DNA of 64,000 nucleotides from Sinorhizobium psoraleae (GTDB taxonomy: Bacteria; Pseudomonadota; Alphaproteobacteria; Rhizobiales; Rhizobiaceae), in contig NZ_JABEKV010000005.1 of assembly GCF_013283645.1 (NCBI RefSeq), forward strand, positions 124,001-188,000, given 5' to 3'. This document shows positions 33,886 through 42,993 of this stretch, piece after piece; position 1 is the first letter of the stretch; every line of letters starts with the position of its first letter. The notes beneath the pieces were generated by a model. It was not told the DNA's origin and made no database searches. It was given only the letters and a program-made list of their open reading frames with translations. The position numbers were made by a program, and so were the translations under genes.

Positions 33886-34670
33886 CCCGCTACCCCGCCT
33901 TCGGATTCTTTATGCGAATGACCATCGGACTCTTACGCCTCTCCTCCCACTTTTTTCACTATATTAGTGGTCTCTTTTCTCTTCAACATGCAAAGCAGAA
34001 CTTTGTCGCTACTGTTTTTTACCGCGAAAATCTTTCCGTCACGTTCACTGCGCGTGAGAGGGCGAATCACGTTGGAGTGATCATTCCTGGAATACAATGG
34101 GTGGTTGTGTCGCTGAAAGAAATGCAACAAAACTTGTGGAGATCGGGTACGAACTGGTTCGTTTGCGGACCCCTAAATTGAGAGGGGTATATGCGAACTC
34201 ATTCTGATCGCTGCATCTTTTGGCGCTGCGAAAGGAGTTTTCCTGATCAACTTTTGTTACAAGTAGTGTTCGTAAAGGTCGAGAAAAATGTGCACTGCAA
34301 AACTATGGTGCAATGCAAAAAATCGAACCGGATCGAACGTTTGTCAATTTCGTGCCGGCGCCGCTGCCGCCCGTCCGAGTGAAACAATGATAGGATCGCT
34401 GTAATACTTCGCGATCCGCAAGAGTTACGCGCCGCCAATGTTTCAACATGGCGGCCTTGTGACAAATTATCATGATTATAAGTTGCGGATGTTTGTAATT
34501 AAATTTTAGTAATAGTGCGTGCGCCCAAAGGGTTAAAACGCTCTGGCGAGGGTGCCCGCGGAGGCGGCCTTGTTTTTGCCTTCAAAAAACAAAATCTCAC
34601 CATACACTCGCGCTAGATGACCCGCGTCCTGCGGGACCGACACTCGCAAAACGTAAATGGAGTCACCTCT
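33886..34670. promoter_or_regulatory. exoX-exoY divergent regulatory region
   Basis: A 785-base gene-free stretch, AT-rich compared with its neighbours. The segment 34291-34317 has TGCACTGCA and TGCAATGCA, both TGCA-N-TGCA palindromes, starting 18 bases apart on the same face of the helix, with AAAACTATGG between. A T-rich tract at about 33945-34020 and an ATTA-rich tract at 34465-34515 also stand out. In S. meliloti this interval binds MucR and carries the exoY and exoX promoters; binding sites here are inferred. Confidence 0.6.
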
Positions 34671-35351
34671 ATGAAGTCCGCGACTCGCTCGGCCACTTCG
34701 CCGTTTTTCATCGCACAAGAGACCGGGGTCTTCCGGCCGATAGGTGGCATATCAAAACGAAGTTTTGACGTTGCCGCGGCATCCTTGGCTCTTATCTTCT
34801 TCAGCCCGCTCTTCCTGCTCATCATGGCGCTCGTTAAGCTCTCTGATGGTGGGAGTGTTTTCTATGGACACCGCCGCATCGGCCACAACGGTCAGGCCTT
34901 CAAGTGCCTGAAGTTCCGGACGATGATGGAAAACGGCGATCGTGTGCTGAAGGACTATTTCAAGCAGAATCCATCCGCCTACGAGGAATGGCGCACGACC
35001 CGCAAGCTCCAGCACGACCCGCGGGTTACCGCTGTAGGCAGCGTGTTGCGCAAGCTCAGCCTCGATGAATTGCCGCAACTTCTCAACATCATTCGCGGCG
35101 AAATGAGCGTGGTCGGCCCGCGCCCGGTCGTCGAGGACGAACTCGAGCTTTATGATTCGGCTGCCGTCTACTATCTGCGTTCCCGGCCTGGTCTGACCGG
35201 CCTTTGGCAGATCAGCGGCCGCAATGACGTATCTTACGAGGCCAGAGTGGCCTTCGATACGCAATACGTCCAGAACTGGTCGCTCCTTGCCGACCTTGCC
35301 ATCGTCGTCAAGACGATCCCTGCCGTCTGCTTCTCACGCGGCAGCTATTGA
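34671..35351 (+). CDS. exoY: ExoY: galactosyl-1-phosphate transferase (priming enzyme)
   Basis: Starts each succinoglycan repeat by moving galactose-1-phosphate from UDP-Gal to undecaprenyl phosphate. 226 residues, same as S. meliloti ExoY. The N-terminal helix is FDVAAASLALIFFSPLFLLIMALV, and the catalytic C-terminal core has VFYGHRRIGHNGQAFKCLKFRTM, LRKLSLDELPQLLNIIRGEMSVVGPRP and RPGLTGLWQISGRNDVSYE, all bacterial-sugar-transferase signatures. The ATG at 34671 follows a GGAG site; 18 extra upstream codons in the frame lack homology. ExoX, encoded divergently, inhibits it. exoF follows after 56 bases. Confidence 0.97.
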   Translation: MKSATRSATSPFFIAQETGVFRPIGGISKRSFDVAAASLALIFFSPLFLLIMALVKLSDGGSVFYGHRRIGHNGQAFKCLKFRTMMENGDRVLKDYFKQNPSAYEEWRTTRKLQHDPRVTAVGSVLRKLSLDELPQLLNIIRGEMSVVGPRPVVEDELELYDSAAVYYLRSRPGLTGLWQISGRNDVSYEARVAFDTQYVQNWSLLADLAIVVKTIPAVCFSRGSY

Positions 35352-35407
35352 AATCTTGGCACTGACCGCATGGTCGAGACAGTGTCAGGCATCAGGAAAT
35401 CACGAAA

Positions 35408-36679
35408 ATGCAACCTATCAGAATTTCGGGGACATTCGCCGTCTCCCAAAAGCTTTCCTGCTTCGCGCGTGTTGCGCTGATCGCGGTCATGGCCGTGGTA
35501 GGGGGCGCGGCGGCACAGGCCGACGAATACCGGCTCGGCGTGATGGACAAGCTGCGCGTCCGCGTCGCCGAGTGGCAGACTGCCGAGGGCGCCGTCCGCG
35601 ACTGGTCGGCCGTCAGCGGCGACTATACGATCGGTGCATCGGGGAATCTCTCTCTGCCCTTTATCGGCGACCTGCCAGCCTCGGGCAAGACGACAACGGA
35701 AGTCGCTGCCGAGATCGGCATCCAGATGCAGAAGCTCTTCGGCCTGCGCGACCGGCCTACGGCGTCGGTCGAAATGGCGCAATACCGCCCGGTCTATCTT
35801 ACCGGCGAGGTGGAGACTCCGGGCGAATACCCCTATGCGCCGAAGATGACCGTACTCAAGGCCGTCAGTCTCAGCGGGGGATTGCGCCGCGCTCCAAGCG
35901 GCCAACGATTCGTCCGGGACTACATCACCGCGAGCGGCGAATCCGCCGTGCAGGTCTCCGAGCGCAACAGGCTGCTCATTCGCCGCGCCCGGCTTCAGGC
36001 TGAAATCGGCAAGCGCGACAAGATCGAATTGCCCGACGAACTCAAGAACGCCGAGGGGGTTGAAAAGCTGCTTGCCAATGAGACGGCTTTGATGCAGTCG
36101 CGCGACAAGCGGCAGGAGCGGCAGCTGGCAGCCCTTGCCGATCTTAAATCCCTTCTTCAAAGCGAGATCGAGTCGCTTGCGAAGAAATCCGAGACCCAGG
36201 CGCGCCAACTCGAACTCGTCATGGAAGACCGCGAGAAGGTCGACAGCCTCGCCGAAAAGGGGCTGGCGTTGAGCCAGCGCAAACTCGCGCTCGAACAAAG
36301 GGTCGCGGACGTGCAGTCGTCGCTGCTCGACATCGACACCAATTCGCTCAAGGCAAAGCAGGATTACAACAAGGCGACGCAGGACGAGACCAATCTGCGC
36401 AACGATTGGGACGAGCAACTCGCCCAGGAACTGCAGAACACCGAGGCCGAGCTCGAAACGCTCTCGCTGAAGGTCGGCACCAGCCGCGACCTGATGGCCG
36501 AGGCACTGCTGCAATCGGCCGAGGCGGCACAATTGGAAGAGCAAAACGCCGAGGCGAACATCACCTATTCGATCATCCGTGAAAAGGATGGCACGCCGAC
36601 GGAGATCGCGGCGAGCGAGAATACCGAGGTGCTGCCCGGCGACGTCATCAAAGTAAGCGCCGCGCTGGCGATGCGGTGA
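35408..36679 (+). CDS. exoF: ExoF: polysaccharide export (OPX/Wza-like) protein
   Basis: Outer-membrane/periplasmic export component needed for the first steps and secretion of succinoglycan. 423 residues. A signal peptide lies at about 20-42 (VALIAVMAVVGGAAAQA). The polysaccharide-export domain (about 43-135: YRLGVMDKLRVRVAEW ... LSLPFIGDLPASGKTTTEVAAEI) and a SLBB-like part (YLTGEVETPGEYPY) follow. From about 195 to 375 it is a long coiled coil rich in K, E, L and Q. The final DVIKVSAALAMR returns to the beta-grasp theme. No lipobox cysteine is visible, unlike classical Wza. It starts the exoF-Q-Z run after exoY. Confidence 0.95.
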   Translation: MQPIRISGTFAVSQKLSCFARVALIAVMAVVGGAAAQADEYRLGVMDKLRVRVAEWQTAEGAVRDWSAVSGDYTIGASGNLSLPFIGDLPASGKTTTEVAAEIGIQMQKLFGLRDRPTASVEMAQYRPVYLTGEVETPGEYPYAPKMTVLKAVSLSGGLRRAPSGQRFVRDYITASGESAVQVSERNRLLIRRARLQAEIGKRDKIELPDELKNAEGVEKLLANETALMQSRDKRQERQLAALADLKSLLQSEIESLAKKSETQARQLELVMEDREKVDSLAEKGLALSQRKLALEQRVADVQSSLLDIDTNSLKAKQDYNKATQDETNLRNDWDEQLAQELQNTEAELETLSLKVGTSRDLMAEALLQSAEAAQLEEQNAEANITYSIIREKDGTPTEIAASENTEVLPGDVIKVSAALAMR

Positions 36680-36686
36680 GTTCACC

Positions 36687-37967
36687 ATGCGGATTTCGAA
36701 GGCGAGCCTCGTCAGCCCTGGGGTGAATCAGCTTTACGGCGCTGTGGCCGTGGCGCTGTCGTTGTTCGTCTTCGCCTATTCGCCCCGCTTCGGGCAGGTT
36801 TCGATTCTGCTCTATTACGCTTTGTGGCTGCCGCTGGTCCTCGTCGACTACCGCAAGGTTCTTGGCAACTACGGCAAGTATCTCTGGATCTTCGCCTTCA
36901 CCATATTTGCCTGTCTTTCCTTCTTCTGGTCGGCGGCGCCGGCGATGACGATGCGCACCGGAGTGCAATATCTCAGCCACGTCGTCTGCGCGCTGATTGC
37001 CATGCGGACGATCGATATCCAAACACTGACGCGGGGAGGGATCGCCGGCGTCGCCATTGTCCTGCTCTATTCGCTGCTTTTCGGCGTCTATCATTACGAT
37101 CCGCTGGACGGCACGTACAGCTTCGTTGGCGCTTTTGCATCGAAGAACCAACTGGGCTTCTACGCTTCGCTAGGCATCTATTTCGCCTTCGTTGCTGTTT
37201 TCACCCTTGGCGAACGTGGTTTCTGGATGGCGGCGGCGGGCGTCGCCGGGCTGATCTCTGCCTATTCTCTGCTGGCTTCCCAGTCGGCAACTTCGGTCCT
37301 GACGGCTGCGGCAATCATCAGCCTCTGCCTCGGAATGCGGGTGATATCCGCCCTGCGGCCCTCGAGCCGCAAAGGGCTTTTCGTCGCCGCGGCAGTGTTC
37401 GGCATCGTTGCCTCCGTGGCCGTGGTCTATGGCGGCGGGCTCGACCTGGTGCTCGGCGCCTTCGGCAAGGATTCGACCCTTACCGGCCGAACCTATCTGT
37501 GGCAGCAGGGCATCGAAGCGGCCGCGGCTGCGCCGATCGTCGGGATCGGCTACCAGGCCTATTGGATCCAGGGATTTTCGGAGGCGGAACGGCTCTGGGA
37601 GGAGTTTTACATTACCGCGCGCTCCGGGTTTCATTTTCACAATACCTATATCGAGGCGATCGTGGAAACGGGGGCGATCGGCCTCCTGTTGCTGACCACG
37701 ATCCTGCTCACGACCGTGTTCGGCCATCTGAAGCGGCTGCTTTCAGAAGACCGCGATCCGGATTCGCTGGTGCTCTTCGGCATTGCAATGCTGCTTCTCA
37801 TCCGATCCTTCGTCGAGGTCGACATTCTCAACCCGTATCACGTCGGGTCGTTCTTACTGTACTTTTCGGCGGGCAAGCTGACGATCCCGCGCACGCGACC
37901 GACCACGAACTGGCTCTGGCCGGAAGACGGGCGTTCCACAGCCTACAGGGTTCGTTTCAGCGCGTAA
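36687..37967 (+). CDS. exoQ: ExoQ: Wzy-like polysaccharide polymerase
   Basis: Inner-membrane polymerase required for high-molecular-weight succinoglycan. 426 residues with about 10-12 hydrophobic helices. The O-antigen-ligase/polymerase loop is present in the second half: LTGRTYLWQQGIEAAAAAPIVGIGYQAYW, then FHFHNTYIEAIVETGAIGLLLL, in which the RTYLW and HNTYIE motifs are typical. It starts 7 bases after exoF and is therefore co-transcribed. With ExoT absent, ExoQ must act without the partner usually credited with low-molecular-weight oligomer export. Confidence 0.94.
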   Translation: MRISKASLVSPGVNQLYGAVAVALSLFVFAYSPRFGQVSILLYYALWLPLVLVDYRKVLGNYGKYLWIFAFTIFACLSFFWSAAPAMTMRTGVQYLSHVVCALIAMRTIDIQTLTRGGIAGVAIVLLYSLLFGVYHYDPLDGTYSFVGAFASKNQLGFYASLGIYFAFVAVFTLGERGFWMAAAGVAGLISAYSLLASQSATSVLTAAAIISLCLGMRVISALRPSSRKGLFVAAAVFGIVASVAVVYGGGLDLVLGAFGKDSTLTGRTYLWQQGIEAAAAAPIVGIGYQAYWIQGFSEAERLWEEFYITARSGFHFHNTYIEAIVETGAIGLLLLTTILLTTVFGHLKRLLSEDRDPDSLVLFGIAMLLLIRSFVEVDILNPYHVGSFLLYFSAGKLTIPRTRPTTNWLWPEDGRSTAYRVRFSA

Positions 37968-37989
37968 TACTGCGTCACGGGGGCGCTCA

Positions 37990-38985
37990 ATGAAAACGAT
38001 CCACGGGGCCCAATACCTGCGCGCGGTGGCAGCGCTCGCGGTGGTGATATTCCACGCGGCTGAAAAGACCGGCCATCATTTCACGATCGGCGCGGCCGGC
38101 GTTGACGTCTTCTTCGTCATCAGCGGCTTCATCATGTGGGTCATCAGCGATCGCCGGCCCGTCACACCCGCAAGGTTCGTGATCGATCGCCTCCGGCGAA
38201 TCATGCCCGTCTACTGGATGGCGACGATGGTCATGGTCGCCGGAGGCGTCGCGGGGCTTTTCCCGAATATGGTTTTATCTGTGAAGCATGTGCTCGCTTC
38301 ATTGTTCTTCGTGCCAATGCGCTCTCCGAGCAATGGCGAGATATGGCCGGTCCTGGTGCAGGGCTGGACGCTCAATTTCGAGATGCTTTTCTACGCGGTC
38401 TTCGCGGTCTCGCTGCTGCTGCCGCGAAACTGGCGCTTGCCGTCGATTGCAGGCCTGTTCTTCCTGCTGGTATTGGGCGGACTGGCGACCAGTATCGACA
38501 ATCCCCTGATGCTGACTTATACGCGACCCCTCATCCTTGAATTCGTGGCAGGCATGGTCATCGGCGAGTTCTGGCTGAAGGGTAGGGTGCCGCCGCTCGC
38601 GGCCGGCGTGGCGCTGATCGCCTGCTCGCTCGGCGGCTTCGCACTTATCGGCCTTCTCCGACTGCCGTTCGATGAATTCACAGTCGGCCCGTTGGCGACG
38701 ATGCTTGTTGTCGGCGTCCTCTCAGCTGAGGCTAGCGGACGTGTCCGTTCGATGTGGTTGCCTAACCTTCTCGGCAACGCCTCCTACTCGATTTATCTTT
38801 GGCACACTTTCGCGATTTCCGTGGTCGCCAAGGCCGCTTCCATAGTCAGGATCGATGCCGACTTGTCGATGGCCATTTGCGTGCTTTCAGGCATCCTGAT
38901 CGGCATTGCCGGCTATACGATGCTGGAGCGCCCGTTGCTTCATCGAAGCCGCATACAACCGGCGGCCCAGAGCTTGGCTGGGTAA
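37990..38985 (+). CDS. exoZ: ExoZ: succinoglycan acetyltransferase (acyltransferase-3)
   Basis: Adds the O-acetyl group to the repeat unit from the cytoplasmic face. 331 residues, slightly longer than S. meliloti ExoZ as I recall it. About ten membrane helices; the catalytic histidine region is QYLRAVAALAVVIFHAAEK at residues 9-27. AAGVDVFFVISGFIMWV is the second acyltransferase-3 signature and NASYSIYLWHTF lies near the C terminus. It ends the exoY-F-Q-Z transcript and is convergent with exoB. Since exoH is degraded, acetylation may be the only acyl decoration encoded here. Confidence 0.94.
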   Translation: MKTIHGAQYLRAVAALAVVIFHAAEKTGHHFTIGAAGVDVFFVISGFIMWVISDRRPVTPARFVIDRLRRIMPVYWMATMVMVAGGVAGLFPNMVLSVKHVLASLFFVPMRSPSNGEIWPVLVQGWTLNFEMLFYAVFAVSLLLPRNWRLPSIAGLFFLLVLGGLATSIDNPLMLTYTRPLILEFVAGMVIGEFWLKGRVPPLAAGVALIACSLGGFALIGLLRLPFDEFTVGPLATMLVVGVLSAEASGRVRSMWLPNLLGNASYSIYLWHTFAISVVAKAASIVRIDADLSMAICVLSGILIGIAGYTMLERPLLHRSRIQPAAQSLAG

Positions 38986-39003
38986 GTCAGCAAGTGCTGA
39001 GGC

Positions 39004-39070
39004 GCGGCATGTTCCTCGGACGAGAACATGCCGCAGCGCTTGGTGCAGAAATCAGGCGCCTTGATTTCTG
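39004..39070. terminator. Two stem-loops between exoZ and exoB (bidirectional terminator)
   Basis: GCGGCATGTTC at 39004-39014 pairs perfectly with 39024-39034 (11 bp, 9-base loop). CAGAAATCA at 39046-39054 pairs perfectly with 39062-39070 and overlaps the exoB stop codon. Both lie between the convergent ends, so they can stop transcripts from either side. T-runs are absent. Confidence 0.6.
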
Positions 39071-40044
39071 CGCGAGTGCCAGTTCCAGGCGGACTCGGTG
39101 ATCGCCGCAAGGTCATATTGCGGTTGCCAGCCAAGCACCGCGCGAGCCTTGTCGTTGTTGGCGACCAGCGTGGTGGAGTCCCCTTCACGCCGCCCGGCAT
39201 AGCCGATATTGAACGGTCGCTTGGCGACCTTTTCGATCGCGCTCAGAAGCTCCTTGACCGTCGTGCCGGTGCCCGTGCCAAGATTAAGTTCGACGCTCTC
39301 GCCGCCATCTAGCAGATAATCCACCGCCCGCACATGCGCATCGGCAAGGTCGAGGACGTGGATATAGTCGCGCACGCAGGTGCCGTCGCGGGTATCGTAG
39401 TCGGTTCCGAACACGTTGAAGCTTTCCCGCCGACCGAGCGCCGTGTCGATCGCGAGCGGGATCGCGTGGGTTTCCGGTTCGTGCCACTCGCCGATCCGCC
39501 CCTCGAAGTCGGCGCCCGCGGCATTAAAGTAGCGCAGGATCACGGAACGCAAGCCCTTGTAAAGACCGTAGTCCTTCAGCGCCTGTTCGCAGATCCATTT
39601 CGTGCGCCCGTAGGGGTTGATCGGCGCTTGCTTGTGGGTTTCGTCCATCGGCACGCTGTCGGGCAGGCCATAGGTGGCGCAGGTGGACGAGAATACGAAG
39701 GCGTCAATCCCGGCAGCGAGCGCCGCCGACAGCAAGGTCAGCGTACCGATGACATTGTTGTCGTAGAACGCGGCCGGGTCCTTTACCGACTCGCCGACTT
39801 CGATCATCGCCGCAAAATGCAGGATCGCGCGCGGCCGATGTCGTGCGAGAACGTCATCGAGACGCTTGCGGTCGCGAATGTCGCCTTTTTCGAGGACACC
39901 CCATTTGACGAATTCTTCATGCCCGTTCGAGAGGTTGTCGTAGACGATAGGCTGGTAGCCTTTGTTGGCCAGCTGGAGGCACGTATGGGAGCCGATATAA
40001 CCGGCGCCGCCGACGACAAGAATGTTGTTGTTCTGCACAGGCAA
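39052..40044 (-). CDS. exoB: ExoB: UDP-glucose 4-epimerase
   Basis: Converts UDP-glucose to UDP-galactose for succinoglycan, lipopolysaccharide and other glycans. 330 residues of the extended SDR type. The NAD motif ILVVGGAGYIGSHTCLQL is at residues 8-25, YDNLSNGHEEF follows, the catalytic pair is in NPYGRTKWICEQ (YxxxK), and RYFNAAGAD and GDGTCVRDYIHV-like (RDGTCVRDYIHVLDLADAH) are family blocks. It is transcribed alone, away from exsA, and convergent with exoZ. Loss in rhizobia affects several surface sugars at once. Confidence 0.97.
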   Translation of the reverse strand: MPVQNNNILVVGGAGYIGSHTCLQLANKGYQPIVYDNLSNGHEEFVKWGVLEKGDIRDRKRLDDVLARHRPRAILHFAAMIEVGESVKDPAAFYDNNVIGTLTLLSAALAAGIDAFVFSSTCATYGLPDSVPMDETHKQAPINPYGRTKWICEQALKDYGLYKGLRSVILRYFNAAGADFEGRIGEWHEPETHAIPLAIDTALGRRESFNVFGTDYDTRDGTCVRDYIHVLDLADAHVRAVDYLLDGGESVELNLGTGTGTTVKELLSAIEKVAKRPFNIGYAGRREGDSTTLVANNDKARAVLGWQPQYDLAAITESAWNWHSRRNQGA

Positions 40045-40530
40045 CCTCGAGAATCACATCTAGTTTCAATAGGGACCGCTGCACGGTTTGCAACGAATAG
40101 CGGCGAAATTCCCAGCACATTGTGAAAGTTCTGCAACGGACGCGCATTTTCAGACAGCGCAGCCGCCTTGCGACAGGATGTGGCGAACGACTGTTGCAAA
40201 CCGGCTGCACCTTGCCCGCAGCGACACCGAAATACAATATCCGCGCTTGGCGCTATGGCCGTATTCAACTATAAGGGGTCTTCCGGTGATCAGAATCAGG
40301 GAGGCTAAGATGACAGTTTTTTCCATCTCCCTATCGGGCGATCCAATATTCTCCGTGTGACATGGGGCGTTTGCGCTTCCGATCGCAGTTTAGGGGATTG
40401 GCTCCGTCCGGTGCTCTCCGCCTTGGAGACCGCGCCGATTCATTGATGCCGCACCGGTTTCGCTTTCCCTGACGGCATTCCTTTCGTGACCTAGATTTTG
40501 AGGCCGGTGCACCGTCACCGGGCAATTCAT
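40045..40530. other. Divergent promoter region exoB/exsA
   Basis: 486 bases without a supported gene. It must hold the promoters of exoB and exsA. I see no long palindrome or clear operator; an AT-rich stretch lies near 40285-40325. Confidence 0.4.
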
Positions 40531-42345
40531 ATGGCTTTTACTCGTTTTGTCGCACGCGACCGCGCGTTCCGCAGCGTCTTCCGCTTTTGCTGGGCCCATT
40601 GGAAGAAACAGCCGGCGCGGCTTTCGGCGATCCTCGGCGCCGTGCTTCTCTCTACGCTTGCCGATGTATTGACGCCGCTTTATTCCGGCAGGCTCGTCGA
40701 CGCCGTCGTCTCAGGCGCGCCGACCGATGAGATTGCCTGGAACGCGGCTGTTGCGGCCTTCCTGATGCTGATGGCGCTGTCGCTCGGCGCGATCGTGCTC
40801 AGGCACGTGACATTCATGGGCATCGTCAGCCTGACGCTGAGAATGATGTGCGATATCGCCTCGGCCGCGTTTCATCACATTCAGCGGTTTTCCAGCGACT
40901 GGCACGCCAACAGCTTCGCCGGCTCGACGGTGCGCAAGGTGACGCGTGGAATGTGGGCGCTGGATCTCTTGAACGATACGCTGCTGGTGGCGCTGTTCCC
41001 GTCGGTGATCATGCTGGTGGGGTCGACAGCGCTGATGGCCTGGTACTGGCCGATGATGGGCGTGATCATCGGGCTCGGCTCGTTAGCCTTCATAGTGACG
41101 ACGGTCGCCCTTTCACTCGGCTATGTGGCGCCGATGGCGAGCCTTGCCAACAGTTGGGACACGAAGCTCGGCGGTGCGCTGGCTGACGCCGTGAGCTGCA
41201 ACATCGTCGTCAAGGGGTTCGGCGCCGAAAGTCGCGAGGATCAACGCCTCGCCAGGGTGCTCGGCAAGTGGCAGAACCGGACCCGCCGCACGTGGACTCG
41301 TGGAACTGTAAACGGCACGACACAGGGCGCCATGCTACTCATATTGCGCGCGGCGGTGATCGGTTTCGCCCTGGTATTGTGGGCGAGGGGGCAGGCGAGC
41401 GCCGGCGATATCACCTTCGTGCTGACCTCGTTCTTCATCCTGCAAGGCTATCTGCGCGAAGTCGGCATGCACATCCGCAACCTGCAGCGCTCGATCAACG
41501 ACATGGAGGAGCTTGTCGACATCCATGCCCAGCCGCTTGGCATCGAAGACCGGGCCGGCGCGAAGCCGATCCGCATCACCGACGGCAAGATCGAGTTCAA
41601 GGATGTGACCTTTCACTACGGCGCGCACCATGCACCGCTTTATGACCGCTTTTCGGTAAGCATCCGCGCCGGCGAGCGGGTAGGCCTCGTCGGGCATTCC
41701 GGTTCGGGTAAGACGACCTTCGTCAAGCTGATCCAGCGCCTCCACGACCTGAAGGCAGGCGAGATCACGATTGATGGGCAGGATATTGCCGGCGTGACGC
41801 AGGCGTCGCTCCGCCAGCAGATCGCCATCGTGCAGCAGGAGCCGATCCTGTTCCATCGTTCGCTTGCGGAAAACATCGCCTACGGGCGGCCGGGAGCAAC
41901 GCAGCGCGAGATCGAGGAGGCGGCGAGGCTTGCGAGCGCCCACGACTTCATCGAAGCTCTCCCGAAGGGCTACGGCACACTCGTTGGCGAGCGCGGCGTC
42001 AAGCTCTCCGGCGGCGAGCGTCAGCGCGTCGCCATCGCCCGGGCATTCCTCGCAGACGCGCCAATCCTGATCCTCGACGAAGCGACGTCGAGCCTCGATT
42101 CCGAATCCGAGGTGCTTATCCGGCAGGCGATGGAGCGGCTGATGATGGGACGCACGACACTGGTGATCGCGCACAGGCTGTCGACGGTGCGCGCGCTCGA
42201 CCGCTTGCTTGTCTTCAACCGTGGTCGTATCGCGGAAGAGGGCGATCATGACACGCTCATTCGACTGAAAGGCGGCATTTACCGCGGCCTCTTCGAGCGC
42301 CAGGCGTTGGAGCTCACCAAGGGGCTGGTCCTCAGCGACGGCTAA
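40531..42345 (+). CDS. exsA: ExsA: MsbA-like ABC exporter (fused membrane and ATPase domains)
   Basis: A 604-residue half-transporter that works as a homodimer in the inner membrane. The N-terminal 320 residues hold six helices. The ATPase domain is complete: Walker A GLVGHSGSGKTTFVKLI, Q-loop IVQQEPILFHRSL, signature VKLSGGERQRVAIARAFL, Walker B PILILDEATSSLDSES, and H-loop LVIAHRLSTV. It occupies the place next to exoB held by exsA in S. meliloti, where it influences succinoglycan size distribution. ATG at 40531 is chosen; the extra 11 codons upstream are basic and unsupported. It could equally export lipid or another glycan. Confidence 0.88.
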   Translation: MAFTRFVARDRAFRSVFRFCWAHWKKQPARLSAILGAVLLSTLADVLTPLYSGRLVDAVVSGAPTDEIAWNAAVAAFLMLMALSLGAIVLRHVTFMGIVSLTLRMMCDIASAAFHHIQRFSSDWHANSFAGSTVRKVTRGMWALDLLNDTLLVALFPSVIMLVGSTALMAWYWPMMGVIIGLGSLAFIVTTVALSLGYVAPMASLANSWDTKLGGALADAVSCNIVVKGFGAESREDQRLARVLGKWQNRTRRTWTRGTVNGTTQGAMLLILRAAVIGFALVLWARGQASAGDITFVLTSFFILQGYLREVGMHIRNLQRSINDMEELVDIHAQPLGIEDRAGAKPIRITDGKIEFKDVTFHYGAHHAPLYDRFSVSIRAGERVGLVGHSGSGKTTFVKLIQRLHDLKAGEITIDGQDIAGVTQASLRQQIAIVQQEPILFHRSLAENIAYGRPGATQREIEEAARLASAHDFIEALPKGYGTLVGERGVKLSGGERQRVAIARAFLADAPILILDEATSSLDSESEVLIRQAMERLMMGRTTLVIAHRLSTVRALDRLLVFNRGRIAEEGDHDTLIRLKGGIYRGLFERQALELTKGLVLSDG

Positions 42346-42592
42346 GTAGCCCTCATTCGCACGAACGGGCCGGCGGTCGCAGCTCCTGCGATCGCGCACT
42401 CGTCCGCATCGCCTCACTCACAGGAGTCGAGCGAACATAAGCGAGCGCCATGTTGCGCCCATTCCTTGATCAGGCGCCCGTCCGGCCGCGAGAGCGCGGC
42501 CGGACGGGCGAGGGTGCGCCGGTCATGAGCCAGACGGGATCCGCCCATGTCATGCCAGTAACGATATGTCATTCCTGTCGTAGCAGTCGCAT

Positions 42593-42970
42593 TCACTTGC
42601 GCCACAAAACCATGCCGCCGTGATGCAGGGTATTTTTGTCAACGAAGTCGCCATCGGCGGTAAAACCCGTATCATCCCAATATTCAATATGGGACCCTGT
42701 CACTTCGTAGCGGCCTTCATAGGCGCGTTCGCGTGCACCCCGCGCCTCGACATAGCGCCCGTTCGGTAGAAGTTCATGGCGGATGTAACCGTCTTCTGTG
42801 ACCCACATGCCTGTGTAAGAGTTCTGTGTCACCTTCTGCTCCTGAGATTGCGATTGGGATGCGGTCGATGCCGGCGCTGCGCTCCGGTTTTGGTCTCGTG
42901 TCTGCGCCACGGCCGGGGAGGCAAGTGCAGCCATGGCTGCCGGGATGATTGCAAGTAAACCGATACGCAT
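42593..42970 (-). CDS. Exported Atu4866-like domain protein
   Basis: A 125-residue protein with a signal peptide (about 1-22, MRIGLLAIIPAAMAALASPAVA), then a linker rich in S, Q and A. The final domain of about 75 residues, YTGMWVTEDGYIRHELLPNGRYVEARG ... AYEGRYEVTGSHIEYWDDTGFTADGDFV, matches what I recall of the Agrobacterium Atu4866 (RagA-like) beta-barrel family, function unknown. The ATG at 42970 is chosen because the signal peptide starts there. It lies 23 bases downstream of the aldo/keto reductase gene and is probably co-transcribed with it; such pairs occur in other rhizobia. Confidence 0.8.
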   Translation of the reverse strand: MRIGLLAIIPAAMAALASPAVAQTRDQNRSAAPASTASQSQSQEQKVTQNSYTGMWVTEDGYIRHELLPNGRYVEARGARERAYEGRYEVTGSHIEYWDDTGFTADGDFVDKNTLHHGGMVLWRK

Positions 42971-42993
42971 GTTGGTTTCCTTTGACCGAGGCG

